Source of the DNA: Acidianus hospitalis
GTDB taxonomy: Archaea > Thermoproteota > Thermoprotei_A > Sulfolobales > Sulfolobaceae
Reading direction: 5' to 3'
Assembly: GCA_046533895.1 (NCBI GenBank)
Contig: JAWDOK010000003.1
Span: 1 to 64,000 of the forward strand
DNA: 64,000 bases
The notes beneath the pieces were generated by a model that was not told the origin of the DNA, searched no databases, and saw nothing but the letters and a program-made list of their open reading frames with translations. This document shows, piece after piece, positions 1-7,575 of the stretch (position 1 is its first letter; each line of letters begins with the position of its first letter). A program made the translations under genes and the position numbers.

Positions 1-71
1 TGGGCTTTACAATTAACTTCCTTATATTCCTCAACTAAGGAAATTAACTTTTGAGTTAAATCATCTTCCAT
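1..71 (-). CDS. 5' part of an unidentified gene, cut by the window edge
   Basis: An ATG on the minus strand at 69-71 opens a reading frame that runs off the left edge. The visible N-terminus is acidic and helix-like (MEDDLTQKLISLVEEY and about seven further residues). A T/A-rich promoter-like stretch lies just upstream on the minus strand near 85-100. Only 23 codons are visible, so no family can be named. The frame is open throughout and the start is well placed, which is the whole support. Confidence 0.4.
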   Translation of the reverse strand, partial: MEDDLTQKLISLVEEYKEVNCKA

Positions 72-229
72 ACTTGTATTTAATCATTAAGGGTTTATAA
101 AGATTAAACTTAGAAAATTGAAATATATTAAAATAAAATAATTATGGAGAGCAATATTGGCCAGCTAATAGTAATATTATCTAGTGAAGAAAAATTTCTT
201 TAGAAGACTATAAAAGTTGTACCCAAATT

Positions 230-316
230 ATGACAGTTATAGTACAACAATTTATAGATAGAAGAAGAGAGCTAAAACTCTTGGGAGAGAAATATAAAGA
301 AGATAAGTACAGTTAG
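230..316 (+). pseudogene. N-terminal fragment of an archaeal AAA-type ATPase
   Basis: A 28-residue frame begins MTVIVQQFIDRRRELKLLGE and stops at TAG (314-316). The F-x-D-R-x-x-E-L-K-x-L pattern is the usual start of archaeal ATPases of the DUF234/DUF4143 type, where it is followed about ten residues later by the P-loop. Here the frame stops before any P-loop and no continuation follows. The structured RNA element at 352-614 lies immediately downstream, so the gene may have been cut by that element. It is short, so the call rests on this one motif. Confidence 0.4.
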
Positions 317-351
317 CAAGTACTTAAGGAAATAATGAACTAACAAAGCAG

Positions 352-614
352 TTCCAAAACTAACTCCTCCATGCCAGCGAGGGTTCCCTACTCATCGTTC
401 CCACCATCGATTTGGGTCTCATTTAGCAGTCGGGTAGTCAGAGAGCCCCAGAAAGGGAACTATCATTGCCAAGTTATAGTCCCTTAAAGGAAATTGACGT
501 CGTTAGTTGCTCCTCCCACAGTCTAGCTGGGGAGGAGCGTCGTTAGCGTCACTAAAAGGGATATTTAAAACTTTCATCATCCCCACCCTTCTCGAGGCTT
601 TCAATCTTTTGTAA
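352..614 (-). ncRNA. Structured GC-rich RNA element, copy A
   Basis: This GC-rich island in AT-rich DNA is the reverse-complement relative of 35221-35530. Read on the minus strand both copies share the start ACAAAAGATTGAAAGCCTC, a TATA-like TTTAAATATCCC, a 9-bp stem (here 530-538 with 509-517), a second stem around AAGGGA/TCCCTT, the block CTCTCTGACTACCC, then GACTGCTAAATGAGA, and finally ATCGATGGTGGGAACGATGA. No reading frame is kept between copies, whereas stems are kept with loops of different size (12 against 29 bases), which argues for RNA rather than protein. It could be an orphan transposon-associated RNA of the IS605/TnpB class; the family is not identified. Confidence 0.5.
558..571 (-). 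promoter_or_regulatory. TATA box of structured RNA copy A
   Basis: On the minus strand the sequence TTTTAAATATCC fits an archaeal TATA box. The expected start about 26 bases downstream falls at the base of the conserved 9-bp hairpin. The same box sits at the same place in copy B (35264-35274), so it is conserved together with the RNA body. Confidence 0.45.
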
Positions 615-736
615 AGTGGCTAATTACCATTAATTGTTAACTATGCCTTACACTCATTATTATAACGATAATAAGCACGGTACTAATTAGAGAAACTAAA
701 GATAAAGAGGTATAGTAAGAAATTCTAACTAATTCC

Positions 737-1846
737 TCATTCTCTTAATGAAGTTATCACTATCATAAACGCTATGAATGACATTATGAAGGCAAAAGCA
801 TAAGCATAAGAGAAGCTTATTTGGTATAAGAAACCCATGGCTATGTTCCCTATTAATAACCCTATGCTTCTACCTAAAGATAATGCACCCATTGAAGTTC
901 CTACTTCGCCTTTACTTAACTTGGAGATTATAGTAGGCTCGAATGTTTCTGTAGATGCAACAGCTATACCCATTAGGGCAGATAATGGGTAAATTCCAAT
1001 TAAACCTAAGGGCGAAAGAAAAGCAAAACCTAAAGAAGCTAAGGAGGCTAATAAATAACCTAGAAATGCTAGAGCTTTGTAGTCACTTAACCTTAATTTT
1101 CCAAAAACGTATCCGAAAAGCGCAGACGAAACTAAGAATATTCCGTAAGTTATGGTAGCTAAGTAAAGCTTATGAGTAAATTCTGCAGTAGTAATTATCG
1201 GAAAACCGAAACTGTATTGACTGAACGCAAAGAACATTGTTGAGATTACTAATATCCAGCCTTTCCTAACCATAATTTTAGGCTTGCCTTTACCTCCAGC
1301 TTTAACCATTGCTAGAAGTATTGTCGAGATTATGATTGGTATTGCAGTAAATAACACTACAACTGTAGCCCTAATTCCTAAATAGAGGGCTATTGTTAAA
1401 TAAAGTATTGCAAGAGTTGCCCCTCCTATATCAAGGGCGTGAAGAATTCCGTAAGCTTCAGATCTTTCATTTTCTCGAGTAACTTCACTAACCATTGCCC
1501 TCCTTGCAGGAGTTCTAAAATTCCTAAACCACCAACCTAACATAAAAAGGATTAGAGCTTGTATATAATTTACAGCCAAACCGGTGAAAGAAAGTATTAC
1601 AATCAACGAATTCCCAATTACGCCTATCTTCTTCCTACCATATTTATCTGCAAGATAACCTCCAAGAAGTGACATTAAACTACCTCCGCCGTAATTTAAT
1701 GATTCTGCGATTCCGTAGATTAAAATGGGGGCATTAAAATAGAATACTAAAATTATGGGGAAAGAAGCTACTGCTGCTTGATATCCTAAATCTGCGAAGA
1801 ACGCAGAAAAGGAAATCTTAAGGACTTCTCTTCTATTAGTAAGCAT
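737..1846 (-). CDS. MFS transporter
   Basis: This 369-residue protein is made almost wholly of hydrophobic helices, consistent with 11-12 membrane segments. Residues 62-73 (GGYLADKYGRKK) match MFS motif A in the loop between helices 2 and 3. A basic loop (WWFRNFRTPARRAMVSE, near residues 105-121) fits the region after helix 4. The substrate cannot be told from sequence. It is somewhat shorter than the usual 400 or more residues but has no visible break. It stands alone, with an AT-rich gap on each side. Confidence 0.85.
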   Translation of the reverse strand: MLTNRREVLKISFSAFFADLGYQAAVASFPIILVFYFNAPILIYGIAESLNYGGGSLMSLLGGYLADKYGRKKIGVIGNSLIVILSFTGLAVNYIQALILFMLGWWFRNFRTPARRAMVSEVTRENERSEAYGILHALDIGGATLAILYLTIALYLGIRATVVVLFTAIPIIISTILLAMVKAGGKGKPKIMVRKGWILVISTMFFAFSQYSFGFPIITTAEFTHKLYLATITYGIFLVSSALFGYVFGKLRLSDYKALAFLGYLLASLASLGFAFLSPLGLIGIYPLSALMGIAVASTETFEPTIISKLSKGEVGTSMGALSLGRSIGLLIGNIAMGFLYQISFSYAYAFAFIMSFIAFMIVITSLRE

Positions 1847-2123
1847 GTATTAGGAAGTTTCAAGATTATATAAAAATTTTTAGAGAAGCCGAGAAACACA
1901 CCTATTTCCTAACAATAGCTAGGATTATTATAATCTCATTCAAGGTAGATTATGCTCTTAGCCACCTTAATTGTCTAACTTTAAATCTTCTTATTATGAA
2001 AGAGCATAAAATAAATTATCTTAGCCTGCAGTTTTTAGATATTCTTACTTTTTAATCAGTATATTTACCACTTTCTCTAGGAGATTTAATTATTTCTACA
2101 GAATTTTTAATATAGAACCGAAT

Positions 2124-2708
2124 TCACTTTGAAAGTTTCTCCTTTAATTCGGCTATAATATTCGTAATTTCCTCGCTATTCCAATGTTCTGCATCTTTTA
2201 AATCTAAACCTACACCAATTACTTTAGGTTCCTTTAATCCTGCCTTCTTAATCTCTTCCATTAACACTTCCATGAAAATTCCAGGTTTATTTACCATCTC
2301 AGCATTCCATGCATCTTCATCTCTAAGAGTTGGTGGGCCTCCCCATTTCTTACTAGTTGGAGATAAATTAATTCCGCAAGATGGACTTCCATCAACTCCT
2401 ATAAGCACGACGTCGTATCCTTCCTTTTGGTACTCCTTTAACATTGTTATTATAGGCTTTGCCAGCATTCTACAATGTTCTCTATATCCTTCAGTATCAT
2501 ATTGATCCCTTACCTGCCACCATCTCCTTGCTCCAGCAAAAAGAGTTTCTGGACAAGGCAATTGAAGAATTCCGTAATTATATTCATAAAGCAAATCTAC
2601 AATCTCTTTAACCATTCCCTTATATTTTGCGAAACCTATAACCTTAGAGTTCTGATTTAGAATACAGTTAGCAACTATTGCTACTTTTTTAGATCTAAAG
2701 TCCTTCAT
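2124..2708 (-). CDS. DUF523 / TudS-like thionucleobase desulfidase
   Basis: The 194-residue protein has the DUF523 signature: an N-terminal ANCILNQNSKV (Cys15), LPCPETLFAG (Cys52) and GVDGSPSCGINLS (Cys111). In the characterised relative TudS (2-thiouracil desulfidase) cysteines of this family hold a [4Fe-4S] cluster that removes sulfur from thiouracil, so these three are the likely ligands. Its ATG overlaps the stop of the upstream NCS1 permease by four bases (ATGA), indicating translational coupling. Import of a thiolated or plain nucleobase followed by desulfuration is the inferred joint role. No signal peptide, so it should be cytosolic. Confidence 0.8.
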   Translation of the reverse strand: MKDFRSKKVAIVANCILNQNSKVIGFAKYKGMVKEIVDLLYEYNYGILQLPCPETLFAGARRWWQVRDQYDTEGYREHCRMLAKPIITMLKEYQKEGYDVVLIGVDGSPSCGINLSPTSKKWGGPPTLRDEDAWNAEMVNKPGIFMEVLMEEIKKAGLKEPKVIGVGLDLKDAEHWNSEEITNIIAELKEKLSK

Positions 2709-4300
2709 TGTTTAACACCGAATATTTTTCTAGTTTCTTCAGAATAATATCCAGTTAATATTGAACCCTTTAGTTCTTTTTGATATTTAGGAATTACCCA
2801 GAAGACCATTAGCGGTATGTAAATTGCTCCAGATAGTAGGAAAGATAGAACCCAAGCGTTATCTAACGCTATGCTTTCCCCGGGATAAGGCAAATACAGA
2901 ACTGCAGAGACTATAATGAACGTTATTACCGCAGCCGGATTTATTCCCTTCCAGTACCTAAATCTTCCTTTAGACCAGAAAATGTCAGCTAAGTCAAACT
3001 TAAAGTGCCTAATAACCGCATAATCGAATATTATTACTCCTTCTACGCTCCCTAGTAGACCTCCGTAGGTTAATAGCCAATTATCTATATAACTATAAGC
3101 ATTACCGTAATAACTCCAAGCGCCTAAAGCTAAACCTATTGCAATTAAGATGAGAGAACCTTTGAACCAGCTTAAATGCTTTGGGAAAGTGTTAGCTATA
3201 TCGTAAGCAGGACCTACGGCGTTAGCAAATACGTTTACCATGAAAGTTGCAAGGATGAATGCAAGGAGTATTAAAATACTGGTGGGGGCACTCAAATGAA
3301 GAGTGACCAAAACTATAGGATCCCAAATTGGTTGTCCATAAAGCTTTAATGCAGCTGCAGTAGTCATTGTACCCATTATAGCTACGGCGAGCATTAAGAA
3401 CGGCATAGGAATTTGACCTAAAGATTGAGCAAATTGGCTTTTAGCAAATCTTGTGTAGTCTGGCATTGTTAATGCCATGGTAGCCCAATATGCTATGTTA
3501 GCATTTAGGAATGCAAGTATAGACAATATTGACGGTGAAGAAGTTGTTGGAGACAATGTGAAGATATTAGCACTCCAGCCCACTTGAGACATGAAGTAAG
3601 CCCAAACAGCAATAAACGCAACTAAAATCATTGGGCCGCCTATTCTTGCTAACCACTTCAATACCGGTTGACTTTTATTTATTGGAGAAAAGTAAAATAC
3701 TGCTATTTGCGCTAATATTACTGCAATAAACGTACTCCAGAATATCGTTGGAAAATCTTTACTTAGGATAAATGGATAACATGCGTAGTGAGAAACAGTA
3801 TAGGCTACAACTGAAAGTTTTCCAGCTAATATTGCGTAAATTGCAGTTGCCGCCTCAGTTATGATATAGGATTCTATTCCCCACCAACCTGCACCTATTA
3901 TTGCTCTAATCCAGCTTGGGAAAATTGCGCCGTAAATTCCCCACCTGGATCTAGTTAACTGGGGTTCAGCTAATCCGTACCTAGCACCTCCGTGGGATTG
4001 AATTATCATAGGAATTAAGACTATGAGGTTTCCGAGGAAAACCATGGATATTGATTCTAAGATATTTAAGCCAAAAACTAATCCCACGCTTGCCAATGTC
4101 CAGCTAGGTATAATGAAAACCATTGATACCCAAATAAGGAAATAAGTTGTAGGACCCCAGTTCCTATTCTTTACCGGTATGGGATGAACGTCAGCATTCC
4201 ATAACAATTTTTCCTCTGGGAATACTGTATTTAACTCTACTTGACCTCTTTCTGGATAAAACTTTGTTATAGAAACGCGATCTAGTAATTTTTCCGTCAT
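2705..4300 (-). CDS. NCS1-family nucleobase/allantoin permease
   Basis: This 531-residue integral membrane protein has the NCS1 (nucleobase:cation symporter-1) hallmark near the first helix, NRNWGPTTYFLIWVSMVF, and a GAGWWGIESYI segment matching the family's helix 3 region. About twelve hydrophobic segments can be counted. Known substrates in the family are cytosine, uracil, purines, hydantoin, allantoin and thiamine; the exact one is not evident here. It is the first gene of a two-gene operon with the DUF523 desulfidase, overlapping by four bases, which favours a pyrimidine-type or thionucleobase substrate. Start ATG at 4298-4300. Confidence 0.9.
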   Translation of the reverse strand: MTEKLLDRVSITKFYPERGQVELNTVFPEEKLLWNADVHPIPVKNRNWGPTTYFLIWVSMVFIIPSWTLASVGLVFGLNILESISMVFLGNLIVLIPMIIQSHGGARYGLAEPQLTRSRWGIYGAIFPSWIRAIIGAGWWGIESYIITEAATAIYAILAGKLSVVAYTVSHYACYPFILSKDFPTIFWSTFIAVILAQIAVFYFSPINKSQPVLKWLARIGGPMILVAFIAVWAYFMSQVGWSANIFTLSPTTSSPSILSILAFLNANIAYWATMALTMPDYTRFAKSQFAQSLGQIPMPFLMLAVAIMGTMTTAAALKLYGQPIWDPIVLVTLHLSAPTSILILLAFILATFMVNVFANAVGPAYDIANTFPKHLSWFKGSLILIAIGLALGAWSYYGNAYSYIDNWLLTYGGLLGSVEGVIIFDYAVIRHFKFDLADIFWSKGRFRYWKGINPAAVITFIIVSAVLYLPYPGESIALDNAWVLSFLLSGAIYIPLMVFWVIPKYQKELKGSILTGYYSEETRKIFGVKQ

Positions 4301-4927
4301 TTTTCATCACAGCAAAATGGGTGTTTTCCCCGGTATATATTTACCGCTACCCTTTTTTGCCTATTACCTAAGCATCTCATTAATTAGTTATACGTTGTGG
4401 GGCTTTTACTTCTATTCTTCTATTTCTATTATTTTGAGCTCTCAATACAAAATACTCTCTACCCGTAGCTCGCATAATCTTCTTCAAATTATGTATCTAT
4501 CTAAAGATTCTATTACAATACTGATACTTAATTTTATTATTGCTTTTAATAATTTGCAAACATATTTATAGTTTAATCAAATCAACTTTCATCTAGTACA
4601 AGCTTATGGATTTTAAGATTACTCGTTATAGTAAAATAATCATTTATAAGTTGTAAAAAGAGGCACTTTAAAAAAGCTTTTATTTTAAAGATGAAAAGTT
4701 TTAATGATCCTCGGATTACAGTTGTTAAAATGAAGGGGACAACCCTGGAGCTCTGGTGAAAAACCGGGGCAGATGAAGGGAAAGGCTTGTTTATAGGAAC
4801 TCGCTTAAATAGTAGATTGAAAAATAGCCCCAAATTTAAGGATATTTATACTTTTTGAGATGTGATAATAAAGACGATATAATAATGTGAATATAAATTA
4901 AAAATGGGAATTAAATATTCTAGTAAC
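4301..4927. other. Gene-free interval with one possible stem-loop
   Basis: No convincing coding frame was found on either strand across these 627 bases. The left end carries the upstream region of the permease. The only structure seen is on the plus strand near 4745-4776, where CCCTGG can pair with CCGGGG over a short loop inside a locally GC-richer patch (about 4725-4800). This might be a small RNA but boxes C and D are not clean, so it is left unassigned. Confidence 0.3.
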
Positions 4928-6280
4928 CTAAGTCAATACTTTCAATTCAATAGCTTGAGGAATGTCGAGCATCCCTAAGAGAATCGAAACCGGCACTACA
5001 TTATCTTCCACTTTATCCTTACTTAAGATATATACCTTTTTCATTCTCCCCAAAATTTTCTTCTCAGCCTTAACGTTACCAAACTTCACTTCAAACCCTA
5101 ACATTTCTTCCCCACTTTTTATTACAGCGTCTATCTCTCCTTTTGCTTTGGTATAAAACGTATCGTAGATTCTAGACAGATGAGAAATTACTACACTTTC
5201 AACTAATTTACTCTCTTCAGGCAAGTTAGTTAACGTCCAAAAGGCGAACGATCTATATATGAAGGGATCTATAAAATAGAACTTCTTTTCTTTCCTAGTT
5301 AGTACAATACCTTGTAGGTCTACCTGCTCTAAAACTTTAAGTAAGTATAGTTTCTGGAGAAGCTCTACATAACTTATCGCAGTCTTCACTGTGCCAACTC
5401 CAAATGACCTTGAGAGAGTATGATAACTGAAATCGCTGGAAGTCCTTTCTATTATGCCTTTTATTGTGAGTTTAAAGAAAGTTTCACTTCTCTTTAACTT
5501 ATTTACCTCGCTAACTATACTGGATATGAAATCACTTATCGTTTCCTCGCTCACTTTCCCATATTTTATGTAGTCCCTTATTGCGTTAGGAAATCCTCCT
5601 GTGATCAAATATTTTTCAAGAAGCTCATTTAATTCATGCAAGAACTGAATATTTCGCATATAGTTTGAAAGAACGAAGCTTAAATCTCCTTTCTGTACCT
5701 TAACGTTAAATAATTCTATATATTTTGAAAAAGGTAAAGGAAGCATTAATAAATTCTTGCCTTTACCTCTCCTTCCAGGGAAAGTTTCAATTTCCCTCTT
5801 TGCAGACATTGATAAAGACCCAGTAACAACTAGGACGTCATTTCTAAAATCTCCTTTATCTATCCTACTCTTTAAAGCCCTATACCATTCCTTAGGATAA
5901 GTTATCTCGTCTAGAAAAATGAAAGATGATGAAATGTTATTAGCCTTTTTAAACTTTATATATTCCTCTAAAACCTCATCCAATTCTTTATAGTCCGCTA
6001 ATTTATCACAGGAGAAATAGAAAATTGACTTAGGATTTATTTTTCCTTCATCTAATAATTTCTTTATAAGTAATATTAACACAGTGGACTTTCCTACTTG
6101 TCTAGGGCCGAAAATGAAGTTTAACGAGTAAGGAGATAAGCTCACTTTTCCAATAACGTCAGGAACCCACTTAACTTCTGACTCTTCATACTTTCTATAT
6201 ATCTCAAGCTCAGTTATCCTCTCTTTAGAAATCCACCAAGGATTATATTCTTCTATCATCTGTGTATTCAGACTCCACAA
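4928..6280 (-). CDS. AAA-type ATPase with DUF4143 nuclease-like C-terminus
   Basis: The 450-residue protein has a P-loop at residues 58-66 (GPRQVGKST, Lys64) and a Walker B strand at 120-125 (FIFLDE), followed by the conserved VVTGSLSMS sensor segment. The C-terminal third has the DUF4143 layout, ending in an E-V-K-F-G motif typical of PD-(D/E)XK-like domains. These archaeal ATPases are abundant in Sulfolobales, often near mobile DNA; some are proposed to act as defence or maintenance ATPases, but the biochemical role is unknown. It is full length for the family, monocistronic, and borders the debris zone at 6.3-7.5 kb. Confidence 0.85.
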   Translation of the reverse strand: MWSLNTQMIEEYNPWWISKERITELEIYRKYEESEVKWVPDVIGKVSLSPYSLNFIFGPRQVGKSTVLILLIKKLLDEGKINPKSIFYFSCDKLADYKELDEVLEEYIKFKKANNISSSFIFLDEITYPKEWYRALKSRIDKGDFRNDVLVVTGSLSMSAKREIETFPGRRGKGKNLLMLPLPFSKYIELFNVKVQKGDLSFVLSNYMRNIQFLHELNELLEKYLITGGFPNAIRDYIKYGKVSEETISDFISSIVSEVNKLKRSETFFKLTIKGIIERTSSDFSYHTLSRSFGVGTVKTAISYVELLQKLYLLKVLEQVDLQGIVLTRKEKKFYFIDPFIYRSFAFWTLTNLPEESKLVESVVISHLSRIYDTFYTKAKGEIDAVIKSGEEMLGFEVKFGNVKAEKKILGRMKKVYILSKDKVEDNVVPVSILLGMLDIPQAIELKVLT

Positions 6281-6441
6281 GAGTTTAAAAATATTGTTTA
6301 CTCTAACTCCACAAATATTTAAAAATAAGAACTAACTTACTTGTTACATGATAGGAATTACTAGCTTCTACAGTAATAGTTTCATATAGTTGATATATAA
6401 GGCGTAAACGAATATAAAGCTTAAAGAGATTATAAGGACTT

Positions 6442-6564
6442 ATGGAAGAGGAATTTGCCAAGTTCCTTGAGGATTATGCTAACTATTTGAAGAACAATAA
6501 GCAACCACTAATTGATATTCCTCTTTCCGTTTGTCCCTACACTTTCATTTCAATCATTTTATGA
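6442..6564 (+). pseudogene. Truncated N-terminal fragment, unknown family
   Basis: An ATG opens a 40-codon frame with a natural-looking helical start (MEEEFAKFLEDYANYLKNNK) that then loses coding character where an inverted repeat begins at 6534. The reasonable reading is a host gene whose 3' part was displaced by the GC-rich insertion. The plus-strand fragment at 7112-7321 might be the distal part of the same gene, but no shared family supports that. Function unknown. Confidence 0.3.
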
Positions 6565-6587
6565 TAATTCATGATCGAGTGTAGGGA
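6534..6587. repeat. 10-bp inverted repeat at edge of GC-rich insertion
   Basis: TCCCTACACT at 6534-6543 is repeated in perfect inverted form as AGTGTAGGGA at 6578-6587, separated by 34 AT-rich bases. It sits exactly where the AT-rich host-like fragment gives way to the GC-rich island. Hairpins near element ends are known for IS200/IS605 transposons, so this may be a subterminal hairpin of such an element; that is inference. Confidence 0.45.
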
Positions 6588-6695
6588 CTTAGCCCTCAAC
6601 CACAGGTGGGTCATGGGACTCCAACGGCACGGGGCTCACATCTCTGCAATCACTCCTACCCTTTTGGGCATAGTCCACATCGGTGTGAGAGATCA
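6575..6695 (-). mobile_element. GC-rich, hairpin-rich remnant, possibly IS605/TnpB 3' end
   Basis: On the minus strand the island folds around CTCACA/TGTGAG (6684-6689 with 6635-6640), enclosing a CTATGCCC-AAAA-GGGTAG hairpin. One frame reads as a short C-terminal tail, RDVSPVPLESHDPPVVEG then stop, resembling the proline-rich tails of archaeal TnpB (OrfB) proteins, with the inverted repeat at 6534-6587 just beyond. A decayed TnpB 3' end with its overlapping RNA is the best explanation. No zinc-finger or catalytic part of TnpB remains. Confidence 0.35.
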
Positions 6696-6848
6696 TTATT
6701 TATCAACAAAAATTCGTTATAAACAGACAAAAAGATTTCTATTAACGTGAAAAAGGATTCAGCCCTCATCTTAGAAAGCACGTAGAAGATATTAATAATT
6801 ATATGAGGAAATTTAACACAGTTATAGATCCATTAGGACAGGAAGTGT

Positions 6849-7016
6849 TTACCAGTGGCGTAACTTATCCTTACTTTTCCTTACTTTTAATTCCGCCACG
6901 GGCACCCCTCTCAAGGGATCATACACATTCACCCTTAAGTCCTTGGGGCTAGTCGAGGGAAACACCAATACCCTCCCATCCACACTTTTATCACTCCCAC
7001 CCTCGCGAGCAGTCAT
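6849..7016 (-). CDS. Small GC-rich reading frame of 55 residues, unknown
   Basis: An ATG at 7014-7016 opens a 55-residue frame ending at TAA (6849-6851). The product (core VDGRVLVFPSTSPKDLRVNV, then a basic tail) has a plausible amino-acid composition, uses GC-rich codons unlike all neighbours, and ends in AT-rich DNA. It could be a small protein or a remnant of a larger foreign gene. A TATA-like GTTTATATAG lies upstream on the minus strand near 7062-7072. I do not recognise the family; the skewed composition points to transfer from a GC-richer source. Confidence 0.35.
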   Translation of the reverse strand: MTAREGGSDKSVDGRVLVFPSTSPKDLRVNVYDPLRGVPVAELKVRKSKDKLRHW

Positions 7017-7111
7017 CAGATAGGGGGATCATCAATAAAAAATACATTGTATTACTATATAAACACAACTTGTCAAAACGATATTTAGAAGTGATTAAAA
7101 ATAACAAGTAG

Positions 7112-7321
7112 TTACGTAGAAGCGTTACAGTCTTATCTTTTCTAGAAGGAGTAAAGGGCATAGAACAAGTTCCTAACGTAAGGTTAGGAGAAAAGGAAAG
7201 ATGGAGAGTTATAATTCACTTTAAGCCTTGTGCTAAGATAAGGTATATTATAGCCAGAAAGGATAGCGAATTAATACTTGTCACTGCACATCTTGATCCA
7301 GATGCTGAAAATTTCATATAA
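7112..7321 (+). pseudogene. N-truncated fragment of an unknown small protein
   Basis: A 69-residue open stretch follows an in-frame TAG and contains no ATG, GTG or TTG early enough to start it. Its text (for example RLGEKERWRVIIHFKPC and RYIIARKDSELILVTAHL) has the alternating strand pattern of a real beta-rich domain and ends naturally in TAA. It is best read as the C-terminal part of a lost gene. Nothing in it names a family. Confidence 0.4.
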
Positions 7322-7575
7322 TTTAATAAATATAGACTTTATATAATAAATTAATCAACATATTTACATTTTATTCTCTAGTATAAAAGTAACTTGTACT
7401 AAAAATAATAATTTATTCTTTACATCTGCTTTTCACAATTAAGGACTACTAGTAATATGGATAACTAAATTATTTATTCTCTTTCTATATTAATTGTTAT
7501 AAAAACTCAAATTAGCTCTAAAGCGTACCTACTTCTCGTCTTCAAGTTTATAATATTATTCATCTTTTACATATT

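Larger units (their letters stand above)
6281..7575. other. Debris zone of gene and IS-like fragments
   Basis: About 1.3 kb carries no full-size gene. It holds a short plus-strand N-terminal fragment (6442-6564), two GC-rich islands (about 6575-6695 and 6880-7030), a degenerate AT-rich plus-strand piece (about 6757-6890, coding-like text GFSPHLRKHVEDINNY before a stop), and an N-truncated plus-strand fragment (7112-7321). The mixture of base compositions suggests repeated insertion and deletion. The last 250 bases before 7576 are plain AT-rich DNA with the promoter of the next gene. Confidence 0.6.

Noticed and set aside
4725..4800. Possible C/D box or other small RNA on the plus strand
   Set aside because: One stem (CCCTGG/CCGGGG) is visible but boxes C, D, C' and D' do not fall at proper spacings; evidence is too weak for a feature.
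4317..4833. Reading frames of 84 (plus) and 83 (minus) codons between the permease and the ATPase
   Set aside because: Both have hydrophobic or Phe/Lys-biased, low-complexity translations typical of AT-rich non-coding DNA, without domain or promoter support.
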